Origin: Tetrapyrgos nigripes | Taxonomy: Eukaryota; Basidiomycota; Agaricomycetes; Agaricales; Campanellaceae | Direction: 5' to 3' | DNA: 64,000 bases | Assembly: GCA_013368315.1 (NCBI GenBank) | Contig: JAACJM010000148.1 | Location: 1-64,000 of the forward strand | Notes under the pieces: model-generated | Told to the model about the DNA's origin: nothing | Databases searched by the model: none | The model's input: only the letters and a program-made list of their open reading frames with translations | Translations under genes and position numbers: made by a program | Part shown: piece by piece, positions 10,498-22,616 of the stretch | How the letters are laid out: each line of letters opens with the position of its first letter | Numbering within the stretch: position 1 is the stretch's first letter

Positions 10498-12544
10498 GAG
10501 TAGAGGAGCTTTTCTGCTGTAAGGGCGACCCCTGACAGCACTAGGACGTAACCTCGCAAAGTGAGATAAGGACTTGAGAGCCAAGTATAGTGGTTCAAGA
10601 GGTCAGATAAAGAGCTCTAGAAGCACGACTAAGGCTCGAGAGGCAAGGAAAGAGCTCGTGAAGCGTCACAGAGGCTGCAGGAGGAGATCCAAAGAATGTA
10701 TTCAGCCTCTAGAAGCAAAACACAACTACCTAACGCACCTGCAGGAGGAGATCCAAAGAGAAAAGCTCAAAGGACATCTCTCTGCGTGGTGCGACATATC
10801 TACAACATGTGGCTTGGGAATAGGTTACATAAACTATACATGCGAAGCCTCGTGAAGCCAAACAAAGGTCACGCGAACATAAAGGAAGGTCACGCGAATG
10901 CGCAAACACAAGTCTAGACATAGGAATGTATTGGAATGCCTCATGAAGTCATATAAAGGGGAACAGTGGCTTTGAGAGGGTACGAGAGTGTGACTAGAGT
11001 GTTCACGAGGCAGGTGGAGCTTTGCGAAGGCATGTAGACACATGTAGGAGGGAAATCAGGCATCACGAACACGTACCACTGTAGTTAAGCGTTCTCAAGG
11101 TGAATATAATGAACAAGGAAGGCATGAAGTAAAGGAAAAAGATAAGAAATAAAAGGAAAGACATAAATAAAGAAACGTCCCCTTACAACATGCCTGTCAC
11201 CAAACCTCCCATATGTGCTTCTCACTCGGAGTCATTAGTCTTTTAGAGCTTTAGAAGTCACAATTCAATGCCTAACATACCATATCCACCATTAGCCCCG
11301 AAATATGAATAGGAACATGAGAATTGATTTTATGGCTACCTTCAACCCAACCATCTTACATTGAACGCGTCAATCCTGAGCAACCATATTAATTAGATGC
11401 TCCTTTCTTTCTTCTCAATTTAATCAACCTCTTTGCTTCCGACGAACATCGTCGGTACCAGTGTTCATTATCCAACAATTGCCGCTTTCATACTACTATC
11501 TGTAACCTAGAAGTGGAAGAAAAAATGTTGATGAATTAAAACTTTTGCAAATCTTTACCATTGTCCGAAAAAAATCACACACCTCAAGTCTATGACACAA
11601 GCCTTTAGTTTATCAAACTTAGAGGGTTTCTGAGGGATGTGGATACAAGCTGTGGAGGGCTGACAAGGGATGTTTTGTGATGGCGCTGTATTGGCAGGTG
11701 TCACAAGTGTGACCCCCTTTCAAAAAAGCAGGCACTGAGTGGAGTTTGAAGCAACTTTTCTATTACTTCCACCTCATTTGCTGCATACAAAGGCACAAAA
11801 AAATACTCAAATTTTCGCCCAGGAAAAGGCTGGATATGAATAAAATCAGTCATAGGGACTACCATATTAAGATTCACAAAATTATTTCGACGGGATAGCT
11901 TATGTGAAGGCCACCTGCGAGAATCAGGCGATGAACAGGCACTTTGGAATGATCAGTGAATAGTCAGTAGAATATCCCACTTGCAATGTACGTCATGTCT
12001 TGTTTATTAGCATAGAGCCATCTTCTTTCTCCACGGCTTGCAGAGATGAGATGAGCTTCCAGAGCTAAGCGATGTAATGGAATGGCGAGCGAGACAAATG
12101 GAAGGAAGTATTGGTGCTTCATGATGAGGAGGTGTATGGAAGAAGGAAAACAGTGAGATATACCGTTTAATGAGCTTGGACAAGGCAGCTACATGTTTCC
12201 AATATAGTCGTGAGTATAGGCAGTGCAAAAACCTTGAAGCCCAATCACTCACTGAGTTTGCCTGGACACAACAAAGCATAATGATGCAAATGAAATCCTC
12301 AGCGGCCTTGCTGAGGAAGTTGTATTCCCACATGCCCTAAGCGCACCAAAGCGTGTCAGTTCAGATTACTTCGTCAAGGATCACAAAGTGCAGCTATCAT
12401 CATTGCAGCATCCAAGCTAATAAGATACTGGAGCTAATAATTAAGCCTACAGCTTGTTCATCAAGAGTCATATCCAATAAGGTACATAGTACAGTACTAC
12501 TAGTAGTGGGGGTTATCTACTTATGCAAATGCCAATGGAAGTGC
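10498..12544. other. No gene recognised; local duplications
   Basis: This is upstream of the truncated gag. It contains small direct repeats: CTGCAGGAGGAGATCCAAAG occurs near 10675 and 10739, and AAGGTCACGCGAA twice near 10865-10900. It could include the 5' leader or LTR of the truncated gypsy, but no second LTR copy is present to prove it. Near 12025-12085 a short stretch resembles 13020-13080, so the two are probably fragments of one duplicated sequence. Confidence 0.4.
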
Positions 12545-13169
12545 TCATTCAGAGCCTTTGACTGTGGTAGGTGCAAGGGAGCAGTTGAGCAACTTGAGCA
12601 TCTCAGTGTTCTCAGACAATAAGTCGTTCCTTTTCTCCAATAGGTTCTCGTTTTCTTTCATCAACACAACAAATCTTTCAGCCTGCGCTCTCAGTGCCAA
12701 AAGCTGAGACTGCCAAAGGAAGTGGTATTTAGAAACTGGTAGTGAATGGCATGTAAATATACTTACTCCATGAATGGAAGTAGGAGCAAAAGTACAACTG
12801 GTCTGGGTGCCCATTTCCCAGTAAGTCTTGATACTTGGAGATGTGCTGGGTGGCAAGTCGAGATCTTCTGACCATCCGTAGCATCAGCCTAGATTATTGG
12901 AGGAACAGAGAAGGCAACTCATGATCAGAAGGGTCCTTGGTAGCATTTTCTTTCATATCCTTGTCTGTATAGTCTTCATCACGACCACTGATCGGAGTCG
13001 AGTTATCTTCTTTGTTCACGCCTTGCTGAGAAGGGCTTCCAGAGCTGGGTGAAGCGAGGTGAAGTAATGGAATGGTTTCCTTGTTATTCCCTTTTGGTCC
13101 AAGCAAGTCACGCAAAAGCACAGTCAGGTGAAGGTTGTGATATTCTGGGAGGACTGTACTAATTAACAA
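12545..13169 (-). CDS. Possible small coiled-coil protein, spliced, incomplete
   Basis: On the minus strand two open blocks can be read. The upstream one (13169-12897) is rich in Ser, Pro and Asp/Glu. The downstream one (12856-12545) ends with a leucine-rich heptad-like stretch (about 38 residues, around LMKENENLLEKRNDLLSEN) and a stop. An apparent GTAAGT donor near 12770 and a TTTGGCAG acceptor near 12712 would join them to the coiled coil. I do not recognise the family; the Leu/Glu heptads only suggest dimerisation. The gene model is uncertain and no clear start was found. Confidence 0.35.
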
Positions 13170-16152
13170 ACCTCAGCATTCATCTTGGAGTTCCAGTGTA
13201 GATCTAAAGAAGGTCCCCTGAAAAGTCAAGTGAAGCTATGAGTTAGTGGCCACCTTCAGAGAAGTGCATGTACATGCCAAATACAGAGACTCCAAAAGAG
13301 GCTTTTTATCCACATGATACATGTACAAGGAAAGAGGAAGAAAGGACGGTCATGGTTCAAAGTTTCAAACGAAAACGCATCTGATTGGGCATCATGATGG
13401 CCCATCAAGGGTGTGACACAGCCAAATTGCATCATCATCTGTAACAACTTGCAAGCCTATGTGTATGCACCAATATCTGAAGGATGTCAAGAATCCTCAG
13501 CATAGGAAAGCATTCACTAAGATTTTGTGTGGAGCCTGAGCCACCATTGGCCGTGGAACATCTACATTGGTATGATCATCATAGAACTTATGTGCCTCAC
13601 CCACAACGTCTAGGTTGTTTTTGCCTGATAGAGTGTGGTAACGATGCACTAGTAAATCTCAGGAATACCTTTCTTTTCTGGTCTTACTTAGTCTGTCCAT
13701 GCACACCTCTTTATGTCCCACCAGTGTACAGGTGTTGAGTAGCATATGTAGTTCTGGTTATGAAACGTAAGCTCGTCTCATTCTGAGGCTCATCATCCTG
13801 GGAACGAAAATGTACTCTAGCCTACATTAGGACGCTTCCCAGACCCCGGCGTATCAGGTAATAGAACCCTCCTGATTTTGTGGTTGATGGAAGATATTTG
13901 TTCATCCAACCAAGATTGGTGGTGAAGTTGTCAGGTTCGATATCTTTCGCAAAATTGTATTTTGCAACTAATCATCTTGCTTTTTGTGTTGAGATGTAGT
14001 CATAGGACGAAAAATGATGGTTAGGCCAAGATCATAGGTGTCCTGGAAGAGCGAAACTGCTGAAAAAGCATTTTATGGAGACAAGGAGTATGGCAATAAT
14101 ATTGTCCAGAAAATCAACTTTTGCAGGTTTACCTTCGGCACAAAAAATGTTGCAGGTTTCATGTAAGAGTGAAATTTCGCGCAGGTGACATGGTTCAGCG
14201 GACAACCTTTTTCACAAGCTGTAAGCTTTAAACTCTTCCAGATCTCTAGTAGACCTTAGGACATTGTCTGGAGTGCTATTTGCCATCAGCCTAAGCAGTG
14301 AGTACTAAGAATTGAATAATCCCATTGCCCTCAGCTCCCTACTATAGCTACTAATCATTGAGTTCTCTGCTCTGAGTCTCACCTTCAAATGCCAAATGAG
14401 GACATATACTATGTTCAGACTCACTCAAAGTGCTATGCTTAGACTTGTGTACCCAACAGTAGTGGACACGTCAGGTGGGTAGTAGTGGTGGTGGAAGGGT
14501 GTTGGAGGTGTAGAAGAGGTGCATTGAAGGTGTGAAGAAAGTGTAAAGTTGGCATTGCCAAAGTCAAGAAAACTTGACAATCTACAGACATATGAAGTCA
14601 GCATCAAGACAGCAGTGTGCACATCCCTTGAAGTAAGCCATAGGGTCCCAAAAACGATGAAGAAAAAGGTGATGGTGGTTCGGACGCCTCGGGGCCACAT
14701 AGTGACTGTCATCCTAGTAACCTCTACACCACCGAGATTTCATTAGATTTACTTGTCAACTCATCCTACATCTCAAAACACATCGTCACCAACGTACTCA
14801 TTGATGACGACTGATGATTCTTTTCTCAAAAGCCTCCATGTCTTGAAAGGACATGGACAGGAAGAATGAAGGACAGTGTCCAAACAGTGTCAAACTGAAG
14901 AACCGCTAAAATTAAAGTGACGTCAGATGATCGGACACTCTTTCTCTTTTCTTCACTCAAGCTGGGACTTGAAAGAGGGTGACTTTGACCACTTTCTCTC
15001 ATGACATAGTAAATTTTCACTTTCTTCGTAGATCCGTTAAACATAGGTAGACCTTGGATGGCTAAAGCTTCATGAAGTGCGTGTTATGGTACACCATCCC
15101 CACAATGACCTGAACTAACTTACTCATGGTACAGCCACCTAGGCAAGCTACACCCACAAGGATTTAATCAATGTTAGCTTCTTATTCTTGTGCTTGCCAC
15201 CACCCATTCATTCTTTTCTTCATAGAAGATTGGAAGGACAATAGTTGAGAGGATGTTCAGAGTGAGGTAGATTAGAGAAATCGCATGTCTAAACTCGGTT
15301 TCAGCAGAACAACTGGCCTTGTATATGGAGAACCCTTCACCTCAGGCACCCCCTGGTACCTACCTTGTTAGGTGGTATAGTCTCTGTTCATAGTTTGACC
15401 TTAAGGTGGGTAAATACCTGGGGGACTACCTATGCTCATGGGAAACCCCCAGGTATTGGCTTTTGACTCCCAGGATCCCCATAGCTGGTGTGTCTGGGAG
15501 CTCACATTCGTCAACTGGGAGCTTCCACTACTGTCACAATGTCACAGGGTGTCAGGGGTCCCTTTTATCACCAAAACCTGCCATTTTGTTTTTTTAAGTG
15601 GGTTTAATATATGTTATTGTATTCTACTGCATTTTACTGCTACATGTATGTTGTTAACTGTGCAGAAAGTCCTAGAATAGCCTCAGAATTAGCACCACTA
15701 ATGAAGATGCCCTCCATGACGTGTACACTGTCACTACTTGGTTTAAAGATTCACCAATGATTCTTTGGCAACACCAAGTCATTGTGTACAATGCAGAAAA
15801 AGAACCGAGAAGGTCTGCACGATTAATTGGGGTGCAAGTGATGTAGAGGACAATGGCCACATCGTCAAAGGTGTATAATTGAGTTTGGCAGGTGCCTTTA
15901 TTTTTGCAAACCATTGTAGATTGTAAACTGATTGAAACAAGAAAAGACTAAGACTTCGCTTTATTTATCTGGGCACAGATCAAATAGTATGAAACATACA
16001 GAACTAAATACCCAAGATTAAAACCAGGTTGTTTATACACCCACAGAGCATAGGCATCCTTATCAACGAAAGACATTGCATACTAGATACATTAACTTTC
16101 TTAAGTCAATCTCTCCAAAGAGAATATCCCTTTCTGAGAAAATTGCAGCAAG
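13170..16152. other. Long stretch without recognisable genes
   Basis: About 3 kb with only short random open frames on both strands. GC-richer direct and inverted motifs around 15340-15540 (runs such as CCCCCTGGTACCTACC and CCCCCAGG) resemble the composition of the minisatellite that follows, but no clear periodicity is present. Confidence 0.4.
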
Positions 16153-16621
16153 CCACTGGTAGCTACCATGCCTTCACTGGGGGTTCCCAATCCCTCCCTG
16201 GGAGCCACTGGTAGCTACCACGGTTTTACTGGGAGCTCCCGCTCCCTCCCTGGAAGCCACAGGTAGCTACCATGGTTTTACTGGGAGCTCCCGCTCCCTC
16301 CCTGGGAGCCACTGGTAGCTACCACGGTTTTACTGGGAGCTCCCGCTCCCTCCCTGGGATCCACAGGTAGCTACCATGGTTTCACAGGGAGCTCCCACTC
16401 CCTACCTGGAAGCCACAGGTAGCTACCACACCTTCACTGGGGGCTCCCGCTCCCTCCCTGGAAGCCACAGGTAGCTACCACGCCTTCACTGGGGGCTCCC
16501 ACTTCCTCCCTGGAAGCCACAGGTAGCTACCATGGTTTTACTGGGAGCTCCCATTCCCTTCCCTGGGAGCCACATGTAGCTACCACACCTTCACTGGGGG
16601 CTCCCAATTACTCCCCCCTAT
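16153..16621. repeat. 52-bp minisatellite, about nine copies
   Basis: CCAC(T/A)GGTAGCTACCA recurs at 16153, 16205, 16257, 16309, 16361, 16413, 16465, 16517 and 16570, giving a steady 52-bp period with one 53-bp step. Each unit holds two perfect short palindromes, GGTAGCTACC and (in most copies) GGGAGCTCCC, spaced so that every unit could form two small cruciforms. Confidence 0.95.
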
Positions 16622-16752
16622 TCTCTCCAAATGGTGTTGAAGCGTGTTGGTTGTTGGACAGTCTTCCACCAGATTAATCAGGTTAATTAATTCATATTGT
16701 ACCACCTATATTTGATACATTTACTCTACTACCGCTACGGCTACATCCATTT

Positions 16753-19700
16753 CTACTCGCTCCCGATGTCTCGGGAGTCAAGTTGTTCAGTTAGACTATC
16801 ACTATGACCTTCCATATACTCTATTCCAAACTCATCATCATTGTTGCCGTCACCAACAAAGATTGTCGCATCAAGAAGTGTTTGTCTTCATGCAACCTGG
16901 ATTTGACTATCTGTAGGGTGGTTTGAACCCCAGTCGAAGTTGTCGTCAAACAGGAAGGAACGTTCCCAGTGGACGTAAGCTTTCAACAGGAACTGCTTTC
17001 ACTGCTCCAGTTGATGCAACAGTCCACATTCATCCTCTTTGAAACATAAAAAAAATTAATTAGTTCAAGTCAGAGGGCAGAGCAAAAAGCCTTACCTTTG
17101 CAAGAGTTCATAGCCAACGAGACAATTTCCCATTCCTCCACAAACCATTCACATAAGGACCTCTGTTCCCTCTTTAGGCATTCCTCCTCCTCAGCAGCAC
17201 AGTCAAGCTCCAATATAGCTCTAATCCCCTTTCTCACATCCTTGTCCCCCATCCACGGTGGCAGTGTATCGCTCAACTCACGGTTGAGTCCCTCATCTTG
17301 CCAAATGTCTTCGTCAACGTCCAAGTTGAAGAGATTTCCTTTCTCTATCTTCCGTGGTGCGATGGCATGAGCAGGCGCCTTTCCCTGGCGTATCAGACAA
17401 GATATGTCATCACAGAATGTGTTGTACTTGTTGGCCAACACGTTGATACTGGGGTCTTGGCGTTGAATAGCATCTTGAGTGTGGGCGTGGAGGCGTTCTT
17501 CTGCATAGGGACAACAAGTGTTATTAGTACACGGTGTACTCTGCACAATCAGTAAATAAACTTGCCGCTTCTCTGATATCAGTAGCATCTTTCTAGCTGG
17601 GTTAGTTCAAATTTCCGAGCAATTAACTTCTGACGGAGGCGTTGTTTGACCGTGAGAGCATTTAGTCGTTTGGTGAAAAAGGGATGGTTTCAGAGGTTCT
17701 TCAGCTCCTTCCGCTCTGCTGGACCAAGCTGGTGTTCCTTTTGGATCAGCTTGGTACAGAGTTGATCCCTTGATTGACGTGCTTTGACGAGTTCATCTTG
17801 CATTGCCACGGTTTTGTAACGCTCAGTGTTTGGCGATGTCATCACTTGCTCAAGATCGTTTATCTTCAATTCCATGACGTCCAAGTTTTCATGAAGACGA
17901 AGGGCTTCCTTTACAGCTGCTTTACTGGCATGAGGGTTTTGTTCTGGATAATTAAGTGTTAGCCAACTATGTATCAAAAAAAAAAACAATAAACGCACTT
18001 GGAAGAGGCTTAGTTTGCACTTTAACCTGCTCGTCCCACTGCAACCTAAGAAAACCTTCGGCTACTTTGCATTCTGCCACAGTTTTAGCAGCTTCTTCCT
18101 GTCGATTGTGTAGCATCCTCTTCTTGCGCTCTAGGGCGCTCGCAGAGCTCAGAAGCACCTGATCGTTATGCCGGTGGAGCTGCATATCCAGCGTATATAA
18201 CTGAAGGTAAAACTGTAGACTCATTAGCACCTTATTATTCCAGACTACACAAGCATCACTTACCCCAACGACTCTGGTGCATGCTACCAGATGATTCAGA
18301 CAGCTCCAACATCGTTCACAACCTTCTCCGTCACAAAACCCGAACCAAATACATTTCCGGGGGTGGTATATCAGTTGACAAGCCCAGTTGTGACCGTATG
18401 CATGGAATACAGAAACTGCCCAATAGATGCACTTGTGGAAACCTTTGAGAAAGCCCCACTTCAAACAGCTACGTTCCAACTGGCAAGCAATGTCGTACAG
18501 TATTCCGACCTTCCAGCTATCTGGGATATGCTCAAAGAGAGTGGCGATTAAGGCTAATGCGTAATGTTGTTTCTTGCCAACGGACTCCATAGAAACTATA
18601 AACAGCGCTGCACCATGGATACAAAACATGCCGGCACAGGCAGTCGCCTCATAACCTGCTGCCGGTGATTTTGCCAATTTCTCCTGAGCCGCATGAAAGC
18701 TAGATTGGCATCCATCAAGGGTAGATTTCGGTACATGCATGCCATGCTTGAAATGGTCCTGTACCCTGAGTTCATCGTCTCCTTTGCCTCATTTTGGTGG
18801 GCTACCATTCCTTGTGTCCTCAACATGCGACTCCCACTCCTTTACTGTCTCCTCCGGAATGAAGAAGGTGTCCGGATGGAAATGAGGAGGGTCTCGAGTA
18901 CTCTTCTTGTTATGCTTCTGCATGAAGCAAGTGTCTATCATCATGAAACAACGAGGTCCAGGTGCAGCCTCCTCAGTTGATGTACCGCCAAAACACTTCG
19001 GACATCATGAACGGAGATATTCACTGGGACAGTGGCGTTGTTGCTGTGGTGCTACCGGAGCTGGAGTAATGGATGATGAGGGATGGGTATTGGATGAACT
19101 CAGATTCCCTGGGTTTACAAATGAAGGAGATGCATCAGAAGTGGAGGCAGCTGCAGGAGTAGAAGGAGCTGGAATAGTTGCTGATGACAAATGAGGATTG
19201 GATGAAGTCGAGTTATTCACCTGATTCACCTCGCCTGATGAGGGCTCCTCAGGCTGGGAAGGAACAGAGAGTTGGCCTCTAGCGATCTCCAACTTTATTT
19301 TGACTTGTTCTTGTGTGGCATCCCATAGGCTTTGGAACCACAACAAGCAGTTCCCAAAACGCCGGTGTAAAGGGTCCTGGCCATGGAGTCAGTAGCCTTG
19401 CTTGGAAAGCTGCTCGATTAGTGTTCCACTCCAGGCAGTCACATTGGGGGAAATCCACAAGTAGAGTCGAGTTACAAAATTGAGCATTCAGATATCGACA
19501 GCTAGTGTTGGTAGCAAAGGCGCACAGGGAAAGAAGCTGTTCTTGATGAGCTGGACGGCAGCAGGAGCACAATCTTCGCAGATCCAAAACTGTAGTGTCT
19601 CGATACCTATAGAAAAACTCACATTTAGTTAATATTTAAGTGTGAGCGCAAAAGACGTACTGTTGAACCGAATCATCGACACCAAATGCCAACGACCCCT

Positions 19701-20174
19701 TTTACACCCACAGCTCTGGGCAAACTGCCTCTTGGGATCATTTTGTAGGTTTTCTGTCCTTCTCAGCAGCTCCATATAGTGATCCACCAGCAACGGTATT
19801 GTGGACTTCAGCCAACGTCTCCACTGACGCTCTTTCTTCAACCTATGGGATTGTTTACGAGGAGAGATGGACTCTGCCCACGTAAACTCTTGCAATGATG
19901 GGTCCAACGAATCCTCAGGGGCCGAAGGAAAGGCGGTGAGAGGCTGGTTGTCTTCATCCAGCTGAGCAGGATGATCCCTGTTCAGCCCAATTTGACCATG
20001 AAGACGAGGCAAATCTGGTCGTTGGGTCAATGTGACACCTCCGCCCATGTAGACGAGCTCTTCATGCCCAGCGTTCCTTCGTCGCTTCGTCCCAGGTTCC
20101 ACGAGCTTAGGCCAATAGTCTTCAGCTGTAAGCCTCTCCTGACGCTTCTTTGGTCGTTTGTAGCGGCTGGTCAT
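16753..20174 (-). pseudogene. KDZ-family transposase, five exons, eight in-frame TGA codons
   Basis: The model is ATG at 20174, exons 20174-19661, 19606-17999, 17943-17566, 17500-17096 and 17036-16753, with all phases consistent (1,063 codons). Intron 3 uses a GC donor. Visible in order are a basic N-terminus, a Cys cluster (CGCKRG near 19720, then ICEDCAPAA), a QDPLHRRFGN block, a CPKCFGG zinc pair, the MMIDTCFMQKH catalytic-Asp region (near 18940), the QHYALALI/LYDIACQLERSCLKWGFL core, a GEGCER block, a coiled-coil segment and the typical acidic C-terminus. These match Kyakuja-Dileera-Zisupton transposases. TGA interrupts at 19490, 19391, 19007, 18791, 17692, 17581, 17001 and 16890 (first base), several at positions where the family has Arg. 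There is no TAA or TAG before the natural stop. Confidence 0.93.
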
Positions 20175-20440
20175 GCTAAAATGGGCGAAAGTAAGAAAAA
20201 AAAATAAGAAAAGACAGTGAGGTTGATAGTACTGCAAGGTCCAGAAGGCTCGGTAATCCCGATGGTGTCGAAGCCAAATAAGGAAATTGAACTTGGTTGA
20301 GCAGACCAACGGGTCTGTCAATCGCAATAGTTTAACGTCATTGCGGACGCAACTGTTGTGGGTCATTGTTCTAATGTTATTTCTTATTATTCTACTAATT
20401 CAACAAGAACGACATAGTCTCTGAAAGTTCGCCTATACAG

Positions 20441-20449
20441 TATAAATAA
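20441..20449 (+). promoter_or_regulatory. TATA box of the small divergent gene
   Basis: TATAAATAA lies 43 bp upstream of the ATG at 20484, inside the 310-bp gap shared with the oppositely transcribed KDZ gene. Confidence 0.6.
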
Positions 20450-20483
20450 ACGCGATTATCCCAGCCATTCCTCCACTCCAACC

Positions 20484-21224
20484 ATGTCCTACCTCGTGAA
20501 CTACCTTGCAGCGCTCCCCATCGACACCATCCTCAATTCTGCTGGCTTAACTGCTTCCTTCACCTTCAATTTACACCCTCTGCCCAATCCTTTTCATTAT
20601 CTTAATGATGACTCACCGCGTGAGCAGGCAAAATGGGCTATTGTTCTTCACGTCGCTCCCAAGCTCGCCGAGGCCATGCTTGAGACTCTTGTTCAAGAAG
20701 AAGATCCTCTTCTACACCTCACCCTCAGCATCTCAAACAGCAGTATGATCATTGGGCACTCTGGCTACGACAACTATGATGAAGACGACGAGTTCCAGCG
20801 GTTCTCTATCGGTGACCTCGAGGGCGTGGAATTCAGGTCCGCCCTAAGAGTGTGGGACGCTGAAGAGAGGGCTATCGATGCTAACAACAAAGGTGAGTTT
20901 TTGTTCAATCTAGTGGTAATAGCCAACACTCACAGACACTCGCTTATTAGAGATTGAACGGTTAACTCGCGAAGGCCTGGCCTTTTACACGTTCATTGTT
21001 GAATCAGGAGGGCCTGATCTAAGTGCGTCCTTCCTTCCTTCTTTCAAACCTTTGCTGACGATTCTCTTTCTCCAGGTGGTCTCCCATTGGTAGCTGGACA
21101 TTTGAGGAAGCTTGGTCTTGCTCAAGAGACTGTCACCATTGACACCGATGAGGTGGATCCTTCCCTTCAGCTCAACCTCTCCCTTGGGATGCAATCTAAT
21201 CCCATTGAGCTCGATAGTGATTAA
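20484..21224 (+). CDS. Hypothetical 209-aa protein, three exons, divergent from KDZ gene
   Basis: Exons 20484-20892, 20951-21022 and 21076-21224 are joined by GTGAGT...TTAG and GTGCGT...CCAG introns of 58 and 53 nt with matching phases. The protein is 209 residues, starts MSYLVNYLAALPIDTILN, has a hydrophobic and Leu-rich N-terminal half, an acidic Tyr/Asp segment (DNYDEDDEF, around residue 95) and an acidic C-terminus. No signal peptide or transmembrane helix is obvious and I recognise no family. It is one of very few uninterrupted frames here, in contrast to its KDZ neighbour 310 bp away. It may be a passenger gene of the transposon or a host gene next to it. The model is well supported; function is unknown. 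Confidence 0.75.
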
Positions 21225-22616
21225 TTCACACTGTTTTAATCTGGTACGTTATCATTCTTCTTTTAGCAGTAATATGACTTACCTGACATCGAGCAGTTTT
21301 CGGATGATCGCGCCAACGAACCCCACCCAACATATTCGTCGCTACCTTTCCCATAATGGATAACAAAAACAATGTGATACAAAAATCTCTTATCCATAAA
21401 CAGTCTAGTTTAACATCTTTTCGGACAAGCACCACTACCAAAAGCCAATGATCCTGAAAGATTCATTGGGCTACCCATTGCTCCATTAGTCAATGGCCTT
21501 ATGCTCTGAAATGGCCAACCGCAGGACCCTCTGCCTTGAGTGTTTAGAAAAACTTCCAATTATGGATGACAAAAGGAATCTATTTGTCAGCTGTTAGAAC
21601 AAGTCTTTGCCTTCAAGCAGAAATACGCACCAGGGAAACAAGCATCTAAGATATCACTCCCGGCCTTTGTTACAACCATGTCCTTCCTCGCTGACCAACC
21701 TGGAGCACGTCCGCTCACTGAAATCCTCTTTGGTTCATTTACCTCAACCTTACATCCTCTGGCCAACCGATATATATATATGGGCCCATAGTACGAACTC
21801 AATGAGACGTTGACTTGTGTTGAGAAGTCCTGATGAAGATGGCTGTATTGAAATATTGGATGGTAAAATTTCACAAATTTGACAAGTCTCAAAAACCTGG
21901 CATAAAAAGTGAGCGCAAAAACGAAATGAACAAGACAGTGATACTAGTATTGTAATGGGACATTGTACATACCTGTGAGAGTTTTCAGAATCATTGTAAG
22001 TTCCATGTATAGCCGATACTGTTCCAGAAAGTCTTTTATAAAGTCCCATGCTTAGACGTGTGGGCACAGAGCGGCAATTTATGATGCTAATTGCTGGAAA
22101 ACTGTAACGAGCAACCCTACATGTCCTAGAGATGAACTCAATGCAAGTACCATATTGAGATACGGGTCGATGGAATCAAAGCTATGGTCAAGTCTCCATG
22201 CGATAATCATATTAGATATGTGCCTACGGATGTAAGCAGGGTAGCTCCATGAGGATACATGCTCTATGTACGATAGTCTACCTTAGTCTACTACATATGC
22301 TTGAATCATTGTATTTATTTGATTACCGTAAGCGAGATCTGCTCAACCGATGCAAAAGAGTTAAGTGAGGGATGGGATGTAGCCTGATGTAGCCCGGAAA
22401 ACAGCGCTATGCCACCGTATGCCAATGCCACCTAATGCCGATGCCCTGCCGTGGCCAACCCCTGCCCAACCTCTCATATGTGACCCATATTCACATACTG
22501 CTGCCTGATTAGGGCCAAAACTAGCCTGGGTATGCCCTGGCTATATCCCTCCCGTATTGTACTATCGGGGTTGAGGGGTTACCAGGAGTATTTATATATC
22601 GGGGCTACATCGCCTC
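21225..22616. other. No gene recognised
   Basis: Short open frames only. The last 250 bp before the 9-bp array contain repeated ATGCC/TATGCC words and a TATA-like TATTTATATATC near 22592. Whether this is the remaining edge of a mobile element is unclear. Confidence 0.4.

Noticed and set aside
16153..16621. CRISPR-like regular spacing
   Set aside because: Repeats are directly adjacent 52-bp units without unique spacers, and the sequence is eukaryotic.
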